Shown: positions 36,752 to 45,905 of the stretch, piece by piece | How positions within the stretch are numbered: the first letter of the stretch is position 1 | How the letters are laid out: the number at the start of each line of letters is the position of its first letter | NCBI RefSeq assembly: GCF_900114255.1 | Contig: NZ_FOSL01000015.1 | Location: 62,001-126,000, forward strand | Source: Neomesorhizobium albiziae | GTDB taxonomy: Bacteria; Pseudomonadota; Alphaproteobacteria; Rhizobiales; Rhizobiaceae | Length of the DNA stretch: 64,000 nucleotides | Reading direction: 5' to 3' | Position numbers and translations under genes: made by a program | The notes under the pieces: generated by a model | What the model was told of the DNA's origin: nothing | Seen by the model: the letters and a program-made list of their open reading frames with translations, nothing else | Database searches by the model: none

Positions 36752-38386
36752 TTATTGGGGCGCCCTTTGGACATCGAAGACATCCATAAGTGTCACCGAA
36801 CGAAAATCCGATACGAGGACGGTAACACGAACGATCCAGAACCCGTCTAGCGGCAGAACGAAGCCCTCCGCACGGTAGATCCCATCGCTTGCTCTTAGCG
36901 CTTCGCGTGTGAATGGACCGATACCGTAGGATGGCTTGTCGAGATCGACACTGACGCCGATCGGCTGGAACGGTTTTCCATCGAGAAGCAAGCTGCCGAT
37001 CTCTACCCTCGCCGGTCCGACGATTGGCGGATGGATCGACAGGGTAGCGCTGATACCCTCCTTTTGCGTGCGCACTTCCTGAATCTCGAACAAAGCAGGG
37101 TTTGCCGCAATCGTGCGCGGCGGCGGCGTGAAACGCCACAGGCCGAGCACCGCGATGACCGCGGCTGCAAGGACGATTTCAGTACCAACGCTGCGCGTCA
37201 GGCGGCGCGTCGCACTTGCGTCTCCGGCGACCACGGGAGCGGTCAGATAGAGGCGGTTGACCGCAGCGAGCAGCAACAGCGCGACGACCAATGCGAGCTT
37301 GGCCAAGAGCACGCGGCCATAGTCGGTGTTCCAGAGCGCGGGGATGGATTGCACCTGAACGATCGCTAGAAGAAGGCCGGAGAGCGCCAGTACCCCCACG
37401 ATAGCGGGAACGATACGGGAAAACCGCTGTATTACAAACGGCAGTGCCGCCCCGCCGGCGATAAGCACGGCTCCAAGGGGAACGAGGGCCCCAATCCACA
37501 GCAGGACAGTCACCGCATGGAGAAATAGTGCGGGAACGGTCAAATAGCGTGGCGGCGCGGCCGAGGCATGGCCGGCACTGGCGACTGCAACACCGACCAG
37601 CAGCAATGCTGCGATGGCAAGCAATGTTCCAAAGCGGGATCGGTAACCCGCCTGTCCAGCTGCATATGCCACGCAGATCGCCATTGCCGCCAACAGCGTC
37701 GAACTGCCATAGCTGGTCGCCCACAATCCGGTTTCCCAAACATCGGCGGTCGCCAGACCGGAAAGCGGTGAGCCGAACGCGTCGAGGCCCTGGAAGCCTA
37801 CCAGAAGTGGCGCAACCGCAAGCCCGGCGAACAGCGCTCCCGTCACGATGCGGGCTCCCGCAATCGAAGCGGAGCGGCCAATCAGCGCATAAAATGCGGT
37901 GCCGCCAACCCCGACAATCAGTCCGAGGAGCAACAGGAAGCGCGCCGACCATAACCCGATGCGGGCTGTCAAATCGAATTGCGCGATCGTCGCTGGGGCG
38001 ACCGCGCTCGGCGCGCCGACCGAGAACACAAGGCCACCGCCGATCGGATGGCCGTCAGACGAGGCGGCGCGCCACGACAAGATATGCGTGCCGTTTTCCA
38101 GGCTGGATGGCAGGACCAGCACGATAACGGCACCCTTGTCGGCGCTCAGCTTTAGGATTTCGGCGCGCCCGTCGGGATGGATCAGCCGCGCCACGAGCGG
38201 CCGTACTGGCTCGGAGAATGCAAGTGTCAGTTGTTCGGGCGCCGTCGTAAGGACCGCCCCGTCGAACGGTTCGGCACTGATCAACTGGGCATGGGCCGAC
38301 GCATCTGCGGCGGAAAGCGTCAACGCGAAAACGGCGGCGCAAAGCGCCGCCGAAATCCGCAACATCCAATCGTGAAGCCCGCTCAC
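36752..38386 (-). CDS. copCD: CopC-CopD fusion, copper uptake/resistance membrane protein
   Basis: A 544-residue fusion. A signal peptide and CopC-like beta-sandwich come first (AHAQLISAEPFDGAVL, HPDGRAEILKL, SSDGHPIGGGLVFSVG), with the N-terminal His of the copper site at AHAQ. An eight-segment CopD membrane domain follows, and the C-terminal 110 residues form a second periplasmic domain of the YtkA type (GISATLSIHPPIVGPARV). The GTG at 38386 overlaps the YcnI stop as GTGA; an ATG at 38365 is the alternative. It probably moves or holds copper at the periplasmic face. Confidence 0.82.
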   Translation of the reverse strand: MSGLHDWMLRISAALCAAVFALTLSAADASAHAQLISAEPFDGAVLTTAPEQLTLAFSEPVRPLVARLIHPDGRAEILKLSADKGAVIVLVLPSSLENGTHILSWRAASSDGHPIGGGLVFSVGAPSAVAPATIAQFDLTARIGLWSARFLLLLGLIVGVGGTAFYALIGRSASIAGARIVTGALFAGLAVAPLLVGFQGLDAFGSPLSGLATADVWETGLWATSYGSSTLLAAMAICVAYAAGQAGYRSRFGTLLAIAALLLVGVAVASAGHASAAPPRYLTVPALFLHAVTVLLWIGALVPLGAVLIAGGAALPFVIQRFSRIVPAIVGVLALSGLLLAIVQVQSIPALWNTDYGRVLLAKLALVVALLLLAAVNRLYLTAPVVAGDASATRRLTRSVGTEIVLAAAVIAVLGLWRFTPPPRTIAANPALFEIQEVRTQKEGISATLSIHPPIVGPARVEIGSLLLDGKPFQPIGVSVDLDKPSYGIGPFTREALRASDGIYRAEGFVLPLDGFWIVRVTVLVSDFRSVTLMDVFDVQRAPQ

Positions 38387-38925
38387 GATGCGGGCAAGAC
38401 CTTGATCGATGGTGCCGGGAATTTGAGATCGTCGGATGAGACGCCAGCGGGCGCAATCTCGATCCAACGTTCGACACCGGCCTGGCATTCCTGAACGATC
38501 GGGACAAAGATCGATGATGCCCCAACGTCTTCTGCCACCTTCGCGCGAAACACGAACTCGTCATAGTGGGCGTCTTCGAGCCTGCCGCCAGACCATGCGA
38601 TCTCCTTGATGATTCCATCATCATGTCCGCCATGGGCGTTGTTGCCGGGCTCGTTGGAGCCGTCGCCCTGGGCTTCGATCCTCGTGATGTCGAGCGACCA
38701 GCCGGGTTTCGGCTGCGGCTTGGCATCCGTCAGTTCCTCGGGCAGCGCAATCCTGACAGCCGTGGTCGGTGAACCGGCACAACCATGCGGCACGCGGAGC
38801 ACGAACTTGACCGTGCTGCCGGCCTTTATCTCCTTGTTCTCGAACGTGATGTGGGCGTGGGCGGGAAATGTCGCAAACGCCGCCACAGCAAGGATAGCGC
38901 GCAAGCCGTAGTAGAACATTTTCAT
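38383..38925 (-). CDS. ycnI: YcnI-type periplasmic copper-associated protein (DUF1775)
   Basis: A 180-residue exported protein with signal peptide MKMFYYGLRAILAVAAFATF ending before AHAHITFENKE. The N-terminal histidine after cleavage (HITFE) and the internal tryptophan motif match DUF1775/YcnI, a copper(II)-binding family usually paired with CopC/CopD. It begins 22 bases after the sulfonate ABC ATPase gene and overlaps copCD, so copper proteins are appended to an organosulfur operon. Confidence 0.88.
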   Translation of the reverse strand: MKMFYYGLRAILAVAAFATFPAHAHITFENKEIKAGSTVKFVLRVPHGCAGSPTTAVRIALPEELTDAKPQPKPGWSLDITRIEAQGDGSNEPGNNAHGGHDDGIIKEIAWSGGRLEDAHYDEFVFRAKVAEDVGASSIFVPIVQECQAGVERWIEIAPAGVSSDDLKFPAPSIKVLPAS

Positions 38926-38947
38926 TTGAGGGATTCCAATCGGTTGA

Positions 38948-39745
38948 CTACCAGGTTGCGGCGAGGCCGAGATGGCCGAGCGCTTCGCGCCGAAGCTCGG
39001 CGAGGCGCGGGTCGCCGCGATGGCGTGGATAAGGAAGGTCGACCTCGATATCGGCGACAATGCGCGCTGGCCGCGGGCCGAAAACCAACACACGTTGCGT
39101 CAGGAACAGCGCTTCCTCGACATCGTGGGTGACGAGGACTGCGGTCAGTCCAGCGCGTTGCCACAGGCCGACGAGCTCGGTCTGCATGGTGAGGCGTGTC
39201 AGCGAGTCGAGCTTGCCGAGTGGCTCATCCAGAAGAAGCAGCCGTGGCTCGTTGACCAACGCGCGGGCAAGCGCCACACGCTGCGCCATGCCACCCGAAA
39301 GCTGATGCGGATAGGCCTTGTCGAAACCGCCGAGCCCGACAAGCTGGATCGCGTCATCGACCCGCTGGCGCGACTTCTTCACGATGCCGCGGGCTTCGAG
39401 GCCGAGCGCGACATTGTCCCAGACTGTTCGCCACGGAAACAATGTTGGATCTTGGAAGACCATGATGCGCGAGGGGTCGGGGTCGCCAACATTCTCACCG
39501 TCGACCTTCAAGTCGCCCTTCGTCGGGTGGTCGAGGCCAGCGAGCAGGCGAAGCAACGTCGATTTCCCGCATCCCGAGGGGCCGAGCAGCGCGATAAACG
39601 ATCCCGGCTCGACCGAAAAGTCGATGCCGTCAAGCACGGGAAGCGGTTCGCCCTCGAGTTCAAACTGATGAAAGACGTTCTCGATGTCGATTTTCTGCCC
39701 GGCAGCGGCGAATACCGCAGCCTGGTTCGTTGCAAGAGCTACCAT
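38948..39745 (-). CDS. ABC transporter ATPase (nitrate/sulfonate/taurine type)
   Basis: A 265-residue ATPase with Walker A GPSGCGKST, signature LSGGMAQRVALARAL and Walker B LLLLDEPLGKLD. FQDPTLFPWRTVWDNV is characteristic of SsuB/TauB/NrtD relatives. The start overlaps the permease stop by seven bases. It is the sixth gene of the msuE operon. Confidence 0.93.
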   Translation of the reverse strand: MVALATNQAAVFAAAGQKIDIENVFHQFELEGEPLPVLDGIDFSVEPGSFIALLGPSGCGKSTLLRLLAGLDHPTKGDLKVDGENVGDPDPSRIMVFQDPTLFPWRTVWDNVALGLEARGIVKKSRQRVDDAIQLVGLGGFDKAYPHQLSGGMAQRVALARALVNEPRLLLLDEPLGKLDSLTRLTMQTELVGLWQRAGLTAVLVTHDVEEALFLTQRVLVFGPRPARIVADIEVDLPYPRHRGDPRLAELRREALGHLGLAATW

Positions 39746-40752
39746 CTGACAAGGCCCTTCTGCCAGGACAGCGTCCAGTCACGCACCCTGAAGAGAATGG
39801 TAATCAGGCCCGAGCACATCAGCGCCATCACCAAAAGTGCGGCATACATGTTGTTGTAGGCAGCCCAGCCCTGCGCCCATTGCAGGTACCAGCCAAGACC
39901 GGCTTTGACGCCGAGCATTTCGGCCACCACCAGCACAGCAAAAGAGGTACCGAGACCCATGAAGAGCCCGACGAAGACATGCGGCAGCGCCGCCGGTATC
40001 GCAACCTTCAGGATCAGGAAAGATGGTTTTGCGCCAAGCGTGCGGGCTATATCGTAATAGTCGCGGTTGACACTGGCGATACCGGACCAGGTCAGGATGG
40101 TCACCGGGAAAGCGGTTGCAAGGGCAATCAGGAACACGCTTGCCGATCCGCTGGTCGGGAAGATGAAGAAGGCGAGCGGCAGCCAGGCCGTGGCCGGCAG
40201 CGGCCCGATGAGACGCAAGAGCGGATGCACCCAATAGCTCGCGGTCCGCGACCAGCCGATGGTGACGCCAGTGGCGAAGCCGGCTAAGGCGCCGAAGAAA
40301 TAGCCCTTCGCCAGCAGAAGTACCGAATACCCGACGCTCATGCCGAGCCGGCTCCAGTCGTCGAAGAACACTTCCAAAATGCTCTGCGGCGACGAGAAAA
40401 AGGGTACCGGCAACAGGCCGGTTTTTGCCGTCACGATCTCCCAGCCTGCGACAACGAACGCTGCGGCCACAAACCAGGGACCGTAATAGCGGGTGGTGGA
40501 CGCGGCGGCTCCGAGGAGCCGTCCCGCCGCAGCGACGACCACCAGAGCGAGTGCGAAAACCAGCGAAATGATCGCCAGTTCGCGGCCGTATGGCTGTGGG
40601 ATGATCTCCGGCCAAAGCTCGATCAGCGCGGCGACGCCGATCCAGGTGGCTGCAGCCACCAGCCCGAGCACCCAGATGCCCACCCTTTCACGTCCAGCGA
40701 GCGTCGGCTCGCCGTCAGTACGGTCGGAGAGCGCCGGATCGATCGAAGCCAT
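39739..40752 (-). CDS. ABC transporter permease (sulfonate/taurine type)
   Basis: A 337-residue permease, longer than usual because an extra N-terminal region with two membrane helices (VGIWVLGLVAAATWIGVA, ELAIISLVFALALVVVA) precedes the standard six-helix core. The EAA loop reads ARTLGAKPSFLILKVAIPAALPHVFVG. It lies 12 bases after the binding-protein gene and overlaps the ATPase gene. It should import the substrate of the SfnB/SsuD enzymes encoded upstream. Confidence 0.92.
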   Translation of the reverse strand: MASIDPALSDRTDGEPTLAGRERVGIWVLGLVAAATWIGVAALIELWPEIIPQPYGRELAIISLVFALALVVVAAAGRLLGAAASTTRYYGPWFVAAAFVVAGWEIVTAKTGLLPVPFFSSPQSILEVFFDDWSRLGMSVGYSVLLLAKGYFFGALAGFATGVTIGWSRTASYWVHPLLRLIGPLPATAWLPLAFFIFPTSGSASVFLIALATAFPVTILTWSGIASVNRDYYDIARTLGAKPSFLILKVAIPAALPHVFVGLFMGLGTSFAVLVVAEMLGVKAGLGWYLQWAQGWAAYNNMYAALLVMALMCSGLITILFRVRDWTLSWQKGLVRW

Positions 40753-40764
40753 CGTTCCGCCTCC

Positions 40765-41832
40765 CTACGCCGTCAGCACGTCGGCATAGACGCGGTCCGC
40801 GAATTCCTGCGGATCGGTCGAGTTCTTGAAGACCTGAACATCGCGCAGTTCCTGGGCATAGAGCGCGATCTCCTGGCGCAGATCCGCCCCGGTCGGGTTA
40901 TGGCCGTGGGTCTGGTCGAGCAACACGCCAACCAGTTGCTCGACGGTCTTGTCCTTGGGTGCGTTGGGAAGGAAGGCGGTAGCGGCAATCTCCGGCTTGG
41001 CGACGGTCAGATCCTGCGCTTCAAGCAGTGAACGCGTCAGCGCCGAAGCCGTCGGTAGATCGTCGCGGACAAGGCTGCCGGTCAGGCCGACGATGCAGCA
41101 GACGCGGTTCTCGAAGCCATGGTCGAGATTGGAGGCGATCTGGAGGTATTTGGGATCCTGCAGCCAGAAATAGGCCTTCGGGTCTCCATCGGCGATGGCG
41201 TGGATCTCCCCCTTCTCGGCCGCAAGCTGCAGCAACTCGCCCGGATACTGTCGCCACTCGACGTCGGCGACCGGATCGAGGCCCTCCTTGTGAAGGAGTA
41301 TCGAGAAGAAGTTCTTGCCGGGGCTGGCCAGATCGGAAATACCGATCGTCTTGCCCTTGAGCTGGCTGAGTTGGGTGATGCCGGCAGATTTCAAAGCCAC
41401 GAGGCGCGAACAGCCGCCATGAGTGCCCGCGGTGATCTTGACGTCGAAGCCTTGCTCCAAAGCCTTTAGCCAGCGCAGCGCCATGCCGACGCCGCCATCG
41501 GCCTTGCCGGTCGCAATGGCTTCGAGCAGGGCCTCGGTGGATGCGCCGAAATTAACCAGTTCCACCTCCAGACCGTATTTCTTGAAAATCCCCTGCTGCT
41601 GCGCCACGAACACCGGCGCGAGGCAGATCGCCGAGGCGTTGGTCGCGAATTTTATCTTCTTCAGTTCGCCGGCCGGCGCCGCGGCCTGTGCCCAAAGGTT
41701 GCTTGCAGAAATGGCGCCGAGCGGCGCGGCGAGTCCGAGCGCGCCCGCGCTCTTAAGGAATGAGCGGCGGTCAAGCCCGCCGATGAGAGAGCCATTGCCT
41801 AGCTGAATCGATGTCTTCGCATTGCGGTTCAT
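40765..41832 (-). CDS. Tat-exported ABC substrate-binding protein (sulfonate/nitrate/taurine family)
   Basis: A 355-residue binding protein with a twin-arginine leader (LDRRSFLKSAGALGLAAPLG). The NMT1/SsuA fold is shown by QQGIFKKYGLEVELVNFGAS, ATGKADGGVGMALRWL and LKGKTIGISDLASPGK. The ATG at 41832 has AGGAG eight bases upstream. It follows the second ssuD gene by 73 bases and precedes its permease. Confidence 0.92.
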   Translation of the reverse strand: MNRNAKTSIQLGNGSLIGGLDRRSFLKSAGALGLAAPLGAISASNLWAQAAAPAGELKKIKFATNASAICLAPVFVAQQQGIFKKYGLEVELVNFGASTEALLEAIATGKADGGVGMALRWLKALEQGFDVKITAGTHGGCSRLVALKSAGITQLSQLKGKTIGISDLASPGKNFFSILLHKEGLDPVADVEWRQYPGELLQLAAEKGEIHAIADGDPKAYFWLQDPKYLQIASNLDHGFENRVCCIVGLTGSLVRDDLPTASALTRSLLEAQDLTVAKPEIAATAFLPNAPKDKTVEQLVGVLLDQTHGHNPTGADLRQEIALYAQELRDVQVFKNSTDPQEFADRVYADVLTA

Positions 41833-41905
41833 TGTCGTTTCTCCTGCCGGTCTGTCTGAAAGAAGGGATCGAAACATCCCCCAATTTCTTTGCGGATGGT
41901 TCGTG

Positions 41906-43018
41906 CTATTCAGCCGCCTGGACATGCGGCGCCGCGGCTTCCCGTTCCGCGACGAGTGCCCGAACACGCGGGATAAGATCGCGGCCGTAGTGGAAGGCAT
42001 CTTCGAGCGGGTCGAAGCCGCGAATGAGGAAAGTTGAGACGCCAAGGTCGTAGTAGTCGAGCATGGCTTCGGCGACCTGGTCGGGCGTGCCAACCAGCGA
42101 TGTCGAATTGCCGGCTGCGCCGGTCAAGGCGGCGATCCCGGTCCACAGCCGCTTGTCAAGACGGGTGCCCTTTGCGGCAGCCGCCAGCAAGCGCCGCGAC
42201 CCTTCATTGGCGGGCTGTTGACCGGGGGCATTTCCACGGATCAGGCGCTCTGCGCTGGCGCGCAGAGCTTTCGCGCGCTCAAGGATGCGGTCGGCCTTGG
42301 CCCACGCCGCTTCTTCGGTGTCGGCAAGGATCGGCCTTAGAGACAGACTGAAGCGGGGCAAGCGGCCATGAGGAGCCGCGGCAGCGCGGATTCTGCCAAT
42401 GGTTTCGGCCACCTGCGCGTAGGTCTCGCCCCACAACGCATAGATGTCGGCATGTTTTCCGGCCACCGTAATTGCGGCATCGGACGAACCGCCGAAATAG
42501 ATCGGGATGCCGTCCGGCCCTTGTGGCTTGACCTCCGAGAATGCTCCAGTGACGCGGTAGAATTTGCCGTCGTAGTCGAACGGCTTTTCGCTCGTCCATT
42601 CGTGTCGCACAATATCGAGATACTCGCTTGTGCGGGCATAGCGCTCGTCCTTGGTGAGATGGTCACCATCCTGCGCGAGTTCCTGATCGTTGCCGCCGGT
42701 GATGATGTGGACGGCGATGCGGCCGTCGCTCAGATGGTCGAGGGTTGCAAGCTGGCGGGCGGCCAGTGTCGGCGCGGTAAAGCCCGGGCGGTGCGCGATC
42801 ATCAGCTTGAGATCGCGCGTGATACTGGTCACGTGTTGGGCGACGAGGATGCTCTCTGGCGACGTGGAGTGAAAGGCGAGCAGGACCCTGTCGAAGCCGC
42901 CGTTCTCATGGATGGCAGCAGCTGCGGCGATATGGTTGCGATTGATCACCGGCCCGGAGCGAGCAATCGTTTCCGAGGCGTTGAAATTCCCAACGTAACC
43001 GATGAATTCGACTGGCAT
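41906..43018 (-). CDS. SsuD-family FMNH2-dependent alkanesulfonate monooxygenase
   Basis: A 370-residue luciferase-like enzyme. MPVEFIGYVGNFNASETI at the start and RPGFTAPTLAARQLATLDHLSDGRIAVHIITGG, DERYARTSEYLDIVRHEW and PIYFGGSSDAAI place it in the SsuD/MsuD family, distinct from the copy at 27163. GGAGA lies just before the ATG at 43018. It releases sulfite from sulfonates or methanesulfonate-like compounds using reduced FMN, probably from MsuE two genes upstream. Confidence 0.9.
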   Translation of the reverse strand: MPVEFIGYVGNFNASETIARSGPVINRNHIAAAAAIHENGGFDRVLLAFHSTSPESILVAQHVTSITRDLKLMIAHRPGFTAPTLAARQLATLDHLSDGRIAVHIITGGNDQELAQDGDHLTKDERYARTSEYLDIVRHEWTSEKPFDYDGKFYRVTGAFSEVKPQGPDGIPIYFGGSSDAAITVAGKHADIYALWGETYAQVAETIGRIRAAAAPHGRLPRFSLSLRPILADTEEAAWAKADRILERAKALRASAERLIRGNAPGQQPANEGSRRLLAAAAKGTRLDKRLWTGIAALTGAAGNSTSLVGTPDQVAEAMLDYYDLGVSTFLIRGFDPLEDAFHYGRDLIPRVRALVAEREAAAPHVQAAE

Positions 43019-43043
43019 GAAAATCTCCGTCGCTTTTTGCTGA

Positions 43044-44213
43044 TCAGATGCCGAGAGCAAGCTTGCCGGCGCTGAGCCGGACCACGTCTTCCTGCGGGCT
43101 GTGGATGCGCCCGCAAAGAACATCCCGATGATGACGCTCGAGCGGGTTGTTGCGTGAAATCCCGTGGTTGCCAGTGAGCTTAAGCGCCTTCTCGACCGCC
43201 GCGATCGCGTTTTCGGTTGTGACGACCTTGATGAGGCCGGCTTCCGAGAGCGTGAAGGGACGCCCTTCGTCTACATCGCGAGCTGCCGACAAAATCAGCC
43301 GGCGGTTGATGGCGATCAGCTCCTCGATCTCGCCGACCGCCTGCTGGACGCGGGGAACCGTCGCCAATGGTTGACCAAGGTTTGTCGGGATGCGTTCTTT
43401 CAGAAAGCCTACCAGCCAGTCACGCGCGGCTTCCGCGACGCCGCTATAAAGCGCGCCCGGTAGCGTTCCGAACCATGCCGCCTGCCCTTCGCCGCGCGTA
43501 TCCCACTCGGATGGAGGGCGGACATCGGCAGCGTGATCAAGGGGAACCCACACATCTTGGAGGACCACGTCGTGGCTTCCGGTGGCGCGCATCCCAAGCG
43601 GATTCCAGGTCTTTTCGATACGCAGGCCCGGTGCGCCCATCGGCACCAGAAAGCCGCCGACACGTGGTTCGGCTTCATCGGTCCGGGCCCAGACGATCGC
43701 CCATGTGAGCCCCTCGGCACCGGTCGAATAGATTTTCCGGCCGCTGATCGACCAACCGTCGGCCGTGCGCCGCGCGGTAGTGGCGGGCAGCCCACCGCGA
43801 AGCGGCGTACCGAGTTCCGGCTCGACCCGGAATGCGTTGATCAAGGCGCCGTTTTCGACCGCGTCGCCGATCACTTTGCGCGCAAGGTGTTCTGGCCAGC
43901 GGCCCTTGGGCAGCGTTGCAAGATTGATGTATTGCATGATCAGGATAAGTGCGGTCGAGGGCTCGCCCCGGGCGATTTCGCGGATCACCTCCGATGCTTC
44001 GGCAAGCCCGGCCCCGGCGCCGCCAAATTCGACTGAGGCTGTGAGGGAGATAAGGCCCGCATCATGCAACCGAAAAATATTCTCGTGCGGAAACGCAGCG
44101 CTCTCATCATAATCGCCGGCCGTCTTGGCAAATATTTGTGCCAATTTGGCCGCCACCTCGACAGACGTGCGCGCGTTGGTGACAGGTCTTGGCCTAAGCG
44201 GGGTGACGCTCAT
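43044..44213 (-). CDS. sfnB: SfnB-family acyl-CoA-dehydrogenase-like sulfur-acquisition oxidoreductase
   Basis: A 389-residue flavoenzyme of the acyl-CoA dehydrogenase fold, beginning MSVTPLRPRPVTNARTSVEV. EFGGAGAGLAEASEVIREIARGEPST, GRKIYSTGAEGLTWAIVWAR and the C-terminal TGNHGISRNNPLERHHRDVL match the SfnB/DszC-like branch that hydroxylates sulfur compounds with reduced flavin rather than dehydrogenating CoA esters. It lies between the flavin reductase and ssuD in a dedicated organosulfur operon. The substrate may be dimethylsulfone or a related compound. Confidence 0.88.
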   Translation of the reverse strand: MSVTPLRPRPVTNARTSVEVAAKLAQIFAKTAGDYDESAAFPHENIFRLHDAGLISLTASVEFGGAGAGLAEASEVIREIARGEPSTALILIMQYINLATLPKGRWPEHLARKVIGDAVENGALINAFRVEPELGTPLRGGLPATTARRTADGWSISGRKIYSTGAEGLTWAIVWARTDEAEPRVGGFLVPMGAPGLRIEKTWNPLGMRATGSHDVVLQDVWVPLDHAADVRPPSEWDTRGEGQAAWFGTLPGALYSGVAEAARDWLVGFLKERIPTNLGQPLATVPRVQQAVGEIEELIAINRRLILSAARDVDEGRPFTLSEAGLIKVVTTENAIAAVEKALKLTGNHGISRNNPLERHHRDVLCGRIHSPQEDVVRLSAGKLALGI

Positions 44214-44244
44214 CCACGCATCCTTTCGGGCGCCGACGGCGGCA

Positions 44245-44805
44245 TTACTCGGCCGCCTCTGCATGAAGCGACCTTTGCGGAAAGAAAGCTCCAAGCTCGG
44301 CTACGGCCTGTTCGGCACGGCCGCGGATGGGCTCCGAGACAAGTCGATAGTCGACAAAATCCCGATCGGCGGCATAGACGGCGCTTGGTAGCGTGTGTGC
44401 CATGAAGAAACCGAAGAGCGGGCGCAGTTGATGCTCAACAATCAACGCGTGGCGGTCGCCGCCGCCCGTGGCAGTGAGTATGACCGGCTTGCCTTGTAGA
44501 GCAAGTGGGTCGACCAGATCGAAAAAGTGCTTGAACAATCCGGTGTAGCTACCCTTGTAGGTCGGAGATCCGACCACGAGCACGTCAGCGGAAACGATGT
44601 TCTGCAGCACCTGGCGTGCAACCTCATCAAGGTCCTTGTGATGACGGGCATTGCCCAGTGACGGACCGATATCGGTCAGGTCGTGGAGCTGCGTGCGAAA
44701 GCCGTATCGCTTGGCTGCAAGCCCGGCAACTGTCTCAACAAGCGCATAAGATTTGGACGGGCGGCTGAAATTTCCAACGAGGCCGACCAATTTCGCGTTA
44801 GGCAT
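44245..44805 (-). CDS. msuE: NAD(P)H-dependent FMN reductase (MsuE/SsuE type)
   Basis: A 186-residue flavodoxin-like reductase: LVGLVGNFSRPSKSYALVE forms the phosphate-binding loop and VLVVGSPTYKGSYTGLFKHFFDLVD the flavin-binding region. It makes the free reduced FMN consumed by SsuD, SfnB and probably the other monooxygenases in the window. It is first in an eight-gene operon ending with copCD, and a perfect TCTACAA-N3-TTGTAGA dyad lies 88 bases upstream. Confidence 0.9.
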   Translation of the reverse strand: MPNAKLVGLVGNFSRPSKSYALVETVAGLAAKRYGFRTQLHDLTDIGPSLGNARHHKDLDEVARQVLQNIVSADVLVVGSPTYKGSYTGLFKHFFDLVDPLALQGKPVILTATGGGDRHALIVEHQLRPLFGFFMAHTLPSAVYAADRDFVDYRLVSEPIRGRAEQAVAELGAFFPQRSLHAEAAE

Positions 44806-44892
44806 GCTGGCACCTTCACTGTTGATTTATCAGTATTTTTCGCCCAGCCGACGTGCTCGCGCCTGGCCTAAGGGTGCGGTTGCATCCTAATG

Positions 44893-44909
44893 TCTACAAT
44901 ATTTGTAGA
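44893..44909. promoter_or_regulatory. organosulfur operator motif, copy 3 (TCTACAA-N3-TTGTAGA)
   Basis: A perfect inverted repeat with seven-base arms around TAT, in an AT-rich pocket 88 bases before the msuE start. It could also influence the divergent peroxiredoxin-like gene, though that lies about 300 bases away. It is the same 17-base element as at 36634. Confidence 0.75.
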
Positions 44910-45207
44910 TTTAAAGGGCAAGTAGTCCCCGGCGTTTCGAATGTTCGCGATGCGTTAGAAAATCATGCTTGGTGCGGAGCCATTTAAGGAACCTCGAGGG
45001 TTATCCCGCGAATGGTGTCCCAACAGCGGCTCGGCAACGCCGACCCGAGGCCACCGCGCGAATTAGACAATTCGTTGCCAGGCGAAATCTTCCGCGCAAT
45101 TTCTTTCCTCGCTCCGCGCCGCGGCAAACTTATCCTGAAAGAAATGCGATGGCCGGGCCATCGTCCATGCCGCTTCGGCGGCTAACTCTCACCGACGGAG
45201 CAAACCA
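44910..45207. other. intergenic region upstream of the peroxiredoxin-like gene
   Basis: No coding frame is convincing. Several GC-rich complementary segments (for example GGCTCGG and CCGAGG around 45030-45055) could fold in a leader RNA, but they do not fit the SAM, cobalamin, TPP or FMN riboswitch patterns I know. Confidence 0.4.
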
Positions 45208-45879
45208 ATGGCGCAATCGCTCAACCAGGTTCTCGCGGCATTCCAAGCCACGCGGGCGCTGACAATGCCGGCCGAGAAGCTGAAGATTAATGTCGACCAG
45301 CGGCGCTTGCTGGTCGAAACCGCCGACCGTTCCGCCTTCGTCAAGGTGGGTGATGTGGTCCAGCCCTTCGAATTGACCGAAGTGGATGCCGGTCCGCTGT
45401 CGCTTGCAACCATCCTCAAGAACGGACCCCTCGTCCTCATCTTCTTCCGATTTGCCGGTTGTCCGGCCTGTAACATCGCCCTGCCCTACTACAACCAACA
45501 TCTCGCCCCCGAACTACGCAAGCTCGGCGCGACGTTGGTCGGCGTCAGCCCTCAGGTCCCCGAAAAGCTGCGTGACATCAAGGATCGCCATCAACTGGAT
45601 TTCCAGATTGCGACCGACGCCGACAATTCGCTGGGACGCCGCTTCGGCATCCTGTATTCCTTTGACGAGCCCTCTCGCCGAGCGTCGATCGAAGCCGGAA
45701 GTCCGATTGGCGAGGTCACCGGGACAGGAACCTGGGAGCTTCCGATGCCAACGGCGATTGTGGTCGATCAGGCGGGCACGGTACGATTTGCAGATGTCAG
45801 CCCTGACTGGCTCGTGCGCACCGAACCTGCCGATATCATCGCAGCTGTTCGGGCGATCCCGGCCCGCGCCGCGGCCTGA
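45208..45879 (+). CDS. peroxiredoxin-like (AhpC/TSA) protein
   Basis: A 223-residue protein of the AhpC/TSA superfamily. The active-site region reads FFRFAGCPACNIALPYYN, giving a CxxC pair in place of the single peroxidatic Cys of classical peroxiredoxins. A 70-residue N-terminal helical part is typical of this subgroup. It probably reduces peroxides or acts as a thiol oxidoreductase, useful when monooxygenases release sulfite and flavin-derived peroxide. It leads a two-gene plus-strand operon with a cupin. Confidence 0.83.
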   Translation: MAQSLNQVLAAFQATRALTMPAEKLKINVDQRRLLVETADRSAFVKVGDVVQPFELTEVDAGPLSLATILKNGPLVLIFFRFAGCPACNIALPYYNQHLAPELRKLGATLVGVSPQVPEKLRDIKDRHQLDFQIATDADNSLGRRFGILYSFDEPSRRASIEAGSPIGEVTGTGTWELPMPTAIVVDQAGTVRFADVSPDWLVRTEPADIIAAVRAIPARAAA

Positions 45880-45905
45880 GCAAGGATCAGGACAAGCAAA
45901 ACGAC

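Noticed and set aside
44960-45130. Possible riboswitch in the leader of the peroxiredoxin-like gene
   Set aside because: GC-rich complementary segments and one GGCAAC are present, but the order and spacing do not fit SAM, SAH, cobalamin, TPP or FMN riboswitch consensus patterns I know.
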